From DATDSR01 sp036517855 (GTDB taxonomy: Bacteria > Patescibacteriota > Minisyncoccia > Phycocordibacterales > DATDSR01): 18,040 nt of DNA. Positions 12,998 to 17,810 of this stretch are shown piece after piece; positions within the stretch are counted from its first letter, which is position 1, and every line of letters begins with the position of its first letter. The stretch spans positions 1 to 18,040 of the forward strand of contig DATDSR010000048.1 of the NCBI GenBank assembly GCA_036517855.1. Reading direction: 5' to 3'. The position numbers and the translations under genes are program-made. A model generated the notes under the pieces. It searched no databases. It was given only the letters and a program-made list of their open reading frames with translations, and was not told the origin of the DNA.

Positions 12998-13071
12998 GCC
13001 GACGTAGCTCAGGTGGTTAGAGCGGACGTTTCATAAGCGTCAGGTCGGAGGTCCGAGTCCTCCCGTCGGCA
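12998..13071 (+). tRNA. tRNA-Met(CAU), elongator type (or Ile2 with lysidine)
   Basis: The 74-base cloverleaf has acceptor GCCGACG/CGTCGGC, D arm GCTC/GAGC, anticodon stem GACGT/GCGTC with loop TTCATAA (anticodon CAT), T-loop TCCGAGT and discriminator A. A paired G1-C72 rules out an initiator. Met versus lysidine-modified Ile cannot be settled by eye. It lies 6 bases after tRNA-Asp and abuts the stop codon of the convergent gene at 13072. Confidence 0.93.
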
Positions 13072-13725
13072 TTAGAGATTCTCGGCCGAGATGACTTTAG
13101 CCGGTGGTATGTTTGCCAGTACCCTGGCATGTTCGTGCACACTTTCGAAGTGCTTCCCAAGTTCGTGCGCGAATGTGCGCATCGCCACTTTGTGCTTGGC
13201 TTGTTTAAAGATGGGTAAATAAGTGTAATACACGAAACGTCTTGTGACCTCTCCATATACTTTGGCCCAGGCATCTAGTTGCTCTGGCAAAATCGAGTAG
13301 GGTATAGCGCCTATAACAAGGTCAGCCTTGCCCCACTTTCTCCTAGCAAGGTACTGGGTGGTATCCAGCGCGTCCATTTTCTCAAAAGTAACTTTAGTGC
13401 GCGAAGGGTATCTCTTCGCGATCTTGGGGAGTAGTGCCGTGGCACTTGCTGTGAACTTTGCATTTACATCCATTGCTACGATGTTCTTTATTGCAAGACC
13501 CTGTTCGTGGGCTTGGCGCAATAGTTCATACACGAATTCGCCCGAGCCAACGCCATGGATGATCACTAAGTTGAGATCCTTCTGCCTGCCAATGCCAGCC
13601 GCGATCACGGCCCTGCGTAGTGGGGCCGAGGTGGGGAAAATGCTCCCGACAACCGCCCAATTAGTGATAGCCTGACCGACGAAGAGTATGGGATTCCTAA
13701 CATATAGATGCCAAAATATTTTCAC
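13072..13725 (-). CDS. SAM-dependent methyltransferase, phospholipid N-methyltransferase (PmtA)-like
   Basis: The protein is a 217-residue Rossmann-type methyltransferase. The N-terminal NWAVVGSIFPTSAPLRRAVI resembles the membrane-surface helix of bacterial PmtA-type phospholipid methyltransferases (and the related KsgA/Erm fold). Motif I is VIIHGVGSGEFVYELL (an LELGPGTG-type SAM loop with His in place of the acidic residue), the next strand ends in the acidic AMDVN, and the catalytic-region motif is DLVIGAIPYSILP. A possible substrate is phosphatidylethanolamine. The open frame extends upstream to 13803, but that part is translated from the tRNA-Thr gene. The GTG at 13725, 20 bases after the tRNA, is the likely start; TTTAAT seven bases before it may be a -10 box. 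The stop TAA lies flush against tRNA-Met. Confidence 0.72.
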   Translation of the reverse strand: MKIFWHLYVRNPILFVGQAITNWAVVGSIFPTSAPLRRAVIAAGIGRQKDLNLVIIHGVGSGEFVYELLRQAHEQGLAIKNIVAMDVNAKFTASATALLPKIAKRYPSRTKVTFEKMDALDTTQYLARRKWGKADLVIGAIPYSILPEQLDAWAKVYGEVTRRFVYYTYLPIFKQAKHKVAMRTFAHELGKHFESVHEHARVLANIPPAKVISAENL

Positions 13726-13742
13726 CGTTTTAATTAAATTGC

Positions 13743-13818
13743 TGGAGCCGAGACCCGGGATCGAACCGGGGACCTCATCCTTACCATGGATGTGCTCTAC
13801 CAACTGAGCTATCTCGGC
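13743..13818 (-). tRNA. tRNA-Thr(GGU), complete copy with encoded CCA
   Basis: On the minus strand a 73-base cloverleaf (13818 to 13746) has acceptor GCCGAGA/TCTCGGC, D arm GCTC-AGTTGGTA-GAGC, anticodon stem CATCC/GGATG with loop ATGGTAA (anticodon GGT), T-loop TTCGATC and discriminator T; CCA is encoded at 13745-13743. Its first 38 bases also encode the C-terminus and stop of the upstream GIY-YIG gene. Confidence 0.97.
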
Positions 13819-14047
13819 CTACTAGCTTTTTCAAGAACTCCTTGCCGACACCACTTTTCAGATATTTCTCTCTTGCCCGAGCCTCCGACCGAGTGCCATG
13901 TTTCTCGATGTAAAACAAGCGCCATGGTCGATACCCCTTCGTTGAGAAAACATACCCTGCATTGTGCTCGCGCAACCGACACTGTGCATCGGTAGAAATA
14001 CCTACGTATATTCTATCGTTTTTATTTACGATTGCATAAGTTACCAT
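13781..14047 (-). CDS. GIY-YIG nuclease bounded by tRNA-Thr anticodon loops
   Basis: This 88-residue GIY-YIG nuclease shows TYAIVNKNDRIYVGIS (the GIY...YIG strands), Arg and His/Asn residues in AQCRLREHNAGY, and the C-terminal helix RSEARAREKYLKSGVGKEFLKKL with the metal-binding Glu. The start ATG (14047-14045) is bases 32-34 of the anticodon loop (ATGGTAA) of an upstream tRNA-Thr 5' half copy. The last 13-14 residues (GRDSSVGRAHPW) are translated from the complete tRNA-Thr gene, and the stop TAA 13783-13781 is bases 36-38 of its anticodon loop. The frame is also open upstream to 14083 through the palindrome (PACRQAG), but the conserved fold begins right after ATG 14047. It is not closely similar to the other GIY-YIG protein at 11487, yet has identical placement relative to a tRNA. 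Confidence 0.88.
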   Translation of the reverse strand: MVTYAIVNKNDRIYVGISTDAQCRLREHNAGYVFSTKGYRPWRLFYIEKHGTRSEARAREKYLKSGVGKEFLKKLVGRDSSVGRAHPW

Positions 14048-14098
14048 GGATGTGCTCCCTGCCTGCCGGCAGGCAGGTACCAACTGAGCTATCTCGGC
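14041..14098 (-). repeat. 5' half copy of tRNA-Thr(GGU), bases 1-38 plus 20-bp palindrome
   Basis: Read on the minus strand, bases 1-38 of tRNA-Thr are reproduced without change (acceptor 5' strand to the last base of the anticodon loop) except for the palindrome inserted between the D-loop and the 3' strand of the D stem. No T arm or 3' acceptor follows, so it is not a functional tRNA gene. Confidence 0.92.
14058..14077. repeat. 20-bp perfect palindrome in the tRNA-Thr half (copy B)
   Basis: This is CCTGCCTGCCGGCAGGCAGG, identical to 4831-4850. Comparison with the uninterrupted tRNA-Thr at 13797/13798 shows an exact 20-base insertion with no visible target duplication. Confidence 0.93.
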
Positions 14099-14144
14099 CT
14101 ACTGCCAAACATACTAACTCAGAAGGGCGGCTCTTTCAATGGCT

Positions 14145-14173
14145 TTGCAGATATTTGGGATTACCGCTAAGAT
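14145..14173 (+). promoter_or_regulatory. Promoter of the YkuD-S11 fusion gene
   Basis: TTGCAG (14145-14150) and TAAGAT (14168-14173) are 17 bases apart. The -10 box ends 5 bases before ATG 14179, again suggesting a leaderless or near-leaderless mRNA. Confidence 0.55.
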
Positions 14174-14178
14174 GAGGT

Positions 14179-15558
14179 ATGCAAGCGGACGAGCATCATA
14201 GCAAGCTTTTTTCTTACACGGTGCCTGCGTGGGTATTGTTTGTGGTTTTGCTAGTAACAATTGCCGGGGCAAGTTGGAGTTTGGCTTATCTGCGTAGCCC
14301 TATATACCAGTATGACTTGAAGGCGCCTGTTGCCGAGATACCTGGCACGGCCGCTCTTGCCTACGGCTCGTCCAGAGCTTTGGCCAATCCAGACTTTTTC
14401 GGTAGCGTGCAAAAGCAATTTATAAATGAAAAAGCCAATTTCATCTCGGCCGATCTTGCTAGTATGAAGGTCTCGCTCTACAAAGATGGCAAGCTGGTTA
14501 AGGAAGTGGCGATTCTCTCCAAGGGTCGCGAAGGTTCATGGTGGGAGACACCGGCCGGTCTTTATAAGATCGAGAGCAAAGAGAAGAGCCACTTCTCCTC
14601 CTTCGGTCGCGTCTACCAACCATGGAGTATGGCCTTTCAAGGTAACTTCTTCATCCACGGCTGGCCTCATTACAAGGATGGCACTGGCGTGCCCGAGGGT
14701 TACTCGGGTGGCTGCATCCGTCTCTCTGACGCCGACGCCAAAGCTATCTACGACCTGGCCGATGTGGGTTGGCCCGTGCTTGTCTATGAGCACGACTACG
14801 CCTCCGACGGGGCCCACTTCAGTATGGCCACACCCGAGTTTGCTCCGCCCCAATTCCTAGTCGCTGATCTTTCTAGCAACTTCGTCTTTCTCCAGCGTGA
14901 CTCACAAGAAGTTGTGCCTATTGCCTCCATCACTAAACTTGTTACAGCTCTGGTCGCGGCCGAGTACATCAATCTTGATTCGGAGATCACGATTACCAAA
15001 AGTATGCTGGCCACCACCTCGGTCAAACGTTTGGTGGAGGGGGAGAGCGTGAGTGCGTATCAACTGCTCTACCCACTCCTGCTCGAATCAAGCAACGAAG
15101 CGGCCGAGGCCTTAGCAAGGCACGTTGGTCGCAATTACTTTATCAGTTTGATGAATAAGAAGGCCGCAGCCATTGGTATGACCCACAGCCACTTTTCTGA
15201 TCCATCGGGTGCTGACACTGAGAATGTCTCAACAGCCGAAGATCTCTTCGCCTTGGCCAAGTACATCTCCAACAACCGCAGTTTCGTACTCGGTATCACC
15301 AGCGGCAAGGTCAAAGACAGCGCCTACGGCGTGCCCGAATTCAAGAATTTGCGAAACTTCAACGACTTCGTCGACACACCCGGCTTCGCCGGAGGCAAAG
15401 TGGGCAAGACAATAGCCGCGCAAGAGACCGGCCTCTACCTCTTCGACGTAACCCTCGGCGGGCAGAAAAGGCGCCTAGCCATCATCGTATTAGGTTCCCA
15501 AGACCGCAAAGCCGACGCCAGCGCCATGCTCGAGTACATCACCGCCAACTTCCAATAA
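14179..15558 (+). CDS. Two-domain cell-wall enzyme: L,D-transpeptidase (YkuD) fused to D,D-peptidase (S11)
   Basis: An N-terminal membrane anchor (about residues 15-38) is followed by two extracytoplasmic domains. The first (about 85-205) is a YkuD/ErfK L,D-transpeptidase with His160 in FFIHGWP and the SGGCIRLS motif carrying nucleophile Cys179. The second (about 220-459) is an S11-type D-Ala-D-Ala carboxypeptidase/PBP fold with SxxK (Ser250-Lys253 in ASITK), SxN (Ser304-Asn306 in ESSNEAA) and KxG (Lys407-Gly409 in GGKVGKT). All catalytic residues are visible. The protein could therefore both trim pentapeptides to tetrapeptides and use the tetrapeptides for 3-3 crosslinks. ATG 14179 is set by the promoter. 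The second half has visibly more GC-rich codons than the first. No terminator is seen before the next promoter. Confidence 0.9.
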   Translation: MQADEHHSKLFSYTVPAWVLFVVLLVTIAGASWSLAYLRSPIYQYDLKAPVAEIPGTAALAYGSSRALANPDFFGSVQKQFINEKANFISADLASMKVSLYKDGKLVKEVAILSKGREGSWWETPAGLYKIESKEKSHFSSFGRVYQPWSMAFQGNFFIHGWPHYKDGTGVPEGYSGGCIRLSDADAKAIYDLADVGWPVLVYEHDYASDGAHFSMATPEFAPPQFLVADLSSNFVFLQRDSQEVVPIASITKLVTALVAAEYINLDSEITITKSMLATTSVKRLVEGESVSAYQLLYPLLLESSNEAAEALARHVGRNYFISLMNKKAAAIGMTHSHFSDPSGADTENVSTAEDLFALAKYISNNRSFVLGITSGKVKDSAYGVPEFKNLRNFNDFVDTPGFAGGKVGKTIAAQETGLYLFDVTLGGQKRRLAIIVLGSQDRKADASAMLEYITANFQ

Positions 15559-15585
15559 CCCTAACTTAATGTAAATGACATAGCC

Positions 15586-15618
15586 TTGACTTTGTCAAAT
15601 GATTTGCTAGCCTATACT
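15586..15618 (+). promoter_or_regulatory. Promoter of the GC-rich orphan gene
   Basis: TATACT (15613-15618) is the likely -10 box. TTGTCA (15592-15597, 15-base spacer) or TTGACT (15586-15591, 21-base spacer) may serve as -35; neither spacing is ideal. The rest of 15559-15685 is the leader described next. Confidence 0.5.
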
Positions 15619-15635
15619 TAGCACTGGGCAAGCTT

Positions 15636-15678
15636 TAGGCCTCACATCCGTGAGGTAGGGAGAAGCCTAGAGAAAGGA
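15636..15678 (+). promoter_or_regulatory. Structured 5' leader and Shine-Dalgarno site of the orphan gene
   Basis: TAGGC-CTCAC (15636-15645) pairs with GTGAG (15650-15654) and GCCTA (15665-15669), giving a two-part hairpin with a 10-base one-sided bulge. It is followed by AAAGGA (15673-15678) 7 bases before ATG 15686. This is the one clear Shine-Dalgarno start in the window. Confidence 0.55.
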
Positions 15679-15685
15679 CATCGCA

Positions 15686-16714
15686 ATGTCAGACTTGATC
15701 AAGAACGGCGGAACGCTCTGGGAACTCGCCAAGGCGCTCGTTGAACAGATTCACAACCAAGGAGGAAGCGATGCGACCGCCAGGGCTCTGATTTCCAACG
15801 ATGAACTCATGGTCAGGATCGCCCAGCTTTCAGTCGGTCCCGTGTGGGAAACGGAGAGGCTGGCGGGTTTCGCGAACCCGAGCACGCTGGAGGTGAACAC
15901 GGCGATGTCGCTCCTCGACCTTCAGACTTGGGTCGGAGGCAAGGTGAGCGTCCACCCCAACCAGCCCGAGTTCAGCGAGAGCAGGATCGAACGCAAGTAC
16001 GGCCTCGCCATCGCGCACGTGCCTTGGTCGTTCACATATGACCAGGAGCTCGACGCAGGCGGCAATGGCCCGGGTGGGTGGGAACACGCTGACTACCGCG
16101 ACCTGCTGTGCTTCGTGGAACACTTCGGAGCCGGGGCACTCAAGCCAGCCCGTCTCGTTGCCTTCGCCTCACGGGCGAAAGGCACTGGGACAGGCGAGCC
16201 GACCTTCCCCTGCTTCGACAGCGCCACGAGCCAGAGTTACCCCAACGGCCAGGTCGCTTGGATCCAGAAGGCATGCCGAACACACAAGGAGACGTTCGGC
16301 CCTGAGTTCTTCTTCCTCATCCGCGTCCACCTGCCTGAGCCTGCCAAACCATCTCGCCGCGCACTCATGGTAACTCCCGACGGCGGTGTGGTGAGGTTCG
16401 CGATCCCACTTCTGAACACACGAGGTTTCGAGGTTGATGCCGCCTACGGCATAGCTGATCTTGAGATCGCCATGCAGAGTCTCGAGACCTACGACATCAT
16501 CTTCTGGGGTCGTCAGTTCGGTGGTAGGACCACCGACAGACTCATCGAGCAAACCGCAAAGGACCCGAGGTTCACTGGCACGCAGGTCGCCATGAGCATC
16601 ATGGATTCCCAACACCAGATCAAGCTTGGGTGCAGCTTCGAGATCGATCCCTGGCTCACGGGGAAGGACCTCGATCGACTCCTCGAACAGATCGCCAGCA
16701 AACAGAAGTCCTAG
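15686..16714 (+). CDS. GC-rich hypothetical protein with a C-terminal pseudo-receiver-like domain
   Basis: I do not recognise the family. The 342 residues lack a signal peptide or membrane segment, so it is probably cytosolic. The N-terminal 220 residues contain a Trp-rich middle part (VPWSFTYDQELDAGGNGPGGWEHADYRDLLCFVEHFG) and no known catalytic motif. The last 115 residues have the alternating strand/helix pattern of a response-regulator receiver (RRALMVTPDG, then a helix, then YDIIFWGRQFGG, then VAMSIMD, then FEIDPWLTGKDLDRLLEQI). The phospho-acceptor Asp position at the end of strand 3 appears to be Gly, so it would not be phosphorylated. Codons are strongly GC-ending, unlike all neighbours. 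The gene has its own promoter, leader hairpin, AAAGGA site and a strong terminator, so it is a self-contained unit, perhaps acquired or highly expressed. The receiver-like reading is tentative. Confidence 0.6.
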   Translation: MSDLIKNGGTLWELAKALVEQIHNQGGSDATARALISNDELMVRIAQLSVGPVWETERLAGFANPSTLEVNTAMSLLDLQTWVGGKVSVHPNQPEFSESRIERKYGLAIAHVPWSFTYDQELDAGGNGPGGWEHADYRDLLCFVEHFGAGALKPARLVAFASRAKGTGTGEPTFPCFDSATSQSYPNGQVAWIQKACRTHKETFGPEFFFLIRVHLPEPAKPSRRALMVTPDGGVVRFAIPLLNTRGFEVDAAYGIADLEIAMQSLETYDIIFWGRQFGGRTTDRLIEQTAKDPRFTGTQVAMSIMDSQHQIKLGCSFEIDPWLTGKDLDRLLEQIASKQKS

Positions 16715-16726
16715 TCTCTTTATCAC

Positions 16727-16769
16727 GGCCCGCCGACTAGCAATCGGCGGGCCTTCGACATTTATTTTT
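16727..16769 (+). terminator. Strong rho-independent terminator
   Basis: GGCCCGCCGA (16727-16736) and TCGGCGGGCC (16744-16753) form a perfect 10-bp stem with a 7-base loop, followed by a T-rich tract ending in six T. It terminates the orphan gene just before the 3' end of the opposing tRNA-Thr. Confidence 0.92.
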
Positions 16770-16845
16770 TGGAGCCAGCGGTGGGAATCGGACCCACGAC
16801 CTTCGCGTTACGAATGCGATGCTCTACCAACTGAGCTACGCTGGC
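16770..16845 (-). tRNA. tRNA-Thr(CGU) with encoded CCA
   Basis: On the minus strand a 73-base cloverleaf (16845 to 16773) has acceptor GCCAGCG/CGCTGGC, D arm GCTC-AGTTGGTA-GAGC, anticodon stem TCGCA/CGCGA (last pair A-C mismatched), loop TTCGTAA (anticodon CGT), T-loop TCCGATT and discriminator T. CCA is encoded at 16772-16770. Confidence 0.96.
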
Positions 16846-16890
16846 TTGCGTTCCTCATACTAGCTTAAAATAAGGCCCGTATCAATCTGC

Positions 16891-16896
16891 TATAAT
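16891..16896 (+). promoter_or_regulatory. Extended -10 box of the transglutaminase-like gene, probable leaderless start
   Basis: TGC-TATAAT (16888-16896), the same nonamer as before pilD, ends 6 bases before ATG 16903. No Shine-Dalgarno site is present. Confidence 0.6.
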
Positions 16897-16902
16897 GGGT
16901 AA

Positions 16903-17805
16903 ATGGAGCAAAAGATACTAGACCACTACTTACAATTTGGGACTTACACCTACCCTGGCCTGTATGCAGATAAGCTCAAGGCCGACTTGCCAGAGAGCGT
17001 GCGCGAGATAGGTTTGCTGGTTAGGAAGAGAGTTGTTCATCGTTCAACCTTGGTTGACGGCAACGTGGGTACAAATGCCGATTTGCGTTTCGGCGATATG
17101 ACGAAGATTCCTTGGTGGCGGCAACCTGAGGATGATGTTTTAGTTACAGCCGCAGCGATGCTTGCTGAGTTGTACCGCAGGGATAGCAGAGGTTTTGTAA
17201 TTGATCGTGCTCCAGAGAATAAACTGGTAGTTACGTGCCGTTTTACCACTGTCTTGTTTGCCGCGGTACTAAAGGCAAAGGGTATACCAACTAGATGTCG
17301 GGCTGTCCATCATTATGCCTCGTATTTCGATGATTCTTTTGGCAAGGTAAGTGCTGACCATTGGATAAACCAATATTGGAGCAAGGCTGATAACCGTTGG
17401 GTAACTACTGACGTCGATGGAAGCTTGAGTTTTCATGAAGGGAAGAATGACCCTTATGATATGCCGTTGAAACCTTTCGACTTCCCAGCAGATGCCTGGA
17501 TTGCTATAAGGAATAAAGAAGTTGACCCGGAGTACTTTTATAATGGTAGCGGTCATCGAGGTGCCATAGTAATCTTGTGGTCGCTTAGCTATGATTTCCA
17601 CGCCATTATGAATGACGAAATCACCTACACCCATGTCATAAATTATGGTCGGTTGGAGAATTTCCCAAAACTTAAGGAAGATGAATTGGGTAAAATTGAT
17701 AATTTGGCACGTTTGCTCCAAGACCCGGACAAGAACTTCGATGAGTTGAAGCATTTATGGGAAACAGATAAGGATTTTCGACTGTTAACCGGCGGGTTGC
17801 TATAA
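16903..17805 (+). CDS. Transglutaminase-like superfamily protein
   Basis: The 300 residues carry a transglutaminase/protease-like core. The putative triad is Cys112 (VTCRFTTVLFAAVLKAKGIPTRCR, the Cys-helix typical of the fold), His153 (ADHWINQYW) and Asp170 (RWVTTDVDG). No signal peptide or membrane segment is seen, so the protein is likely cytosolic. In bacteria this fold includes peptidases, peptide N-glycanase-like and crosslinking enzymes; the substrate here is unknown. The N-terminal 75 residues (EQKILDHYLQFGTYTYPG) precede the core, and the C-terminal 120 residues contain many acidic and aromatic residues. The start is fixed by the promoter. The stop lies 5 bases before the ATG of the RF2-like gene, so the two may be co-transcribed. 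Confidence 0.82.
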   Translation: MEQKILDHYLQFGTYTYPGLYADKLKADLPESVREIGLLVRKRVVHRSTLVDGNVGTNADLRFGDMTKIPWWRQPEDDVLVTAAAMLAELYRRDSRGFVIDRAPENKLVVTCRFTTVLFAAVLKAKGIPTRCRAVHHYASYFDDSFGKVSADHWINQYWSKADNRWVTTDVDGSLSFHEGKNDPYDMPLKPFDFPADAWIAIRNKEVDPEYFYNGSGHRGAIVILWSLSYDFHAIMNDEITYTHVINYGRLENFPKLKEDELGKIDNLARLLQDPDKNFDELKHLWETDKDFRLLTGGLL

Positions 17806-17810
17806 AATTT

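Larger units (their letters stand above)
13781..14103 (-). mobile_element. Candidate minimal GIY-YIG element at tRNA-Thr
   Basis: A 43-bp direct repeat (5 bases of flank plus tRNA bases 1-38) bounds the GIY-YIG gene: the upstream copy is 14103-14041 (interrupted by a 20-bp palindrome) and the downstream copy is 13823-13781, the latter forming part of the complete tRNA. The unit between repeats is about 280 bp and contains only the nuclease gene. Loss by recombination between the repeats would leave one intact tRNA-Thr. Mobility is inferred. Confidence 0.65.

Noticed and set aside
13726..13803. N-terminal extension of the methyltransferase (open frame up to 13803)
   Set aside because: This part is translated from the tRNA-Thr gene (SIPGLGSSN-type residues come from the T arm and acceptor); the fold starts at GTG 13725.
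14048..14083. N-terminal extension of the second GIY-YIG protein (PACRQAGSTS)
   Set aside because: It is translated from the palindrome and tRNA anticodon stem; the conserved fold begins at ATG 14047.
16331..16350. Third copy of the 20-bp palindrome (CACCTGCCTGAGCCTGCC)
   Set aside because: It shares only the CCTGCCTG word, is not self-complementary, and fits the GC-rich coding frame.
16626..16868. Small ORF ending in a tRNA-encoded tail on the plus strand
   Set aside because: It is a shadow of the orphan gene, terminator and the antisense of tRNA-Thr(CGU); it shows no fold or start signal.
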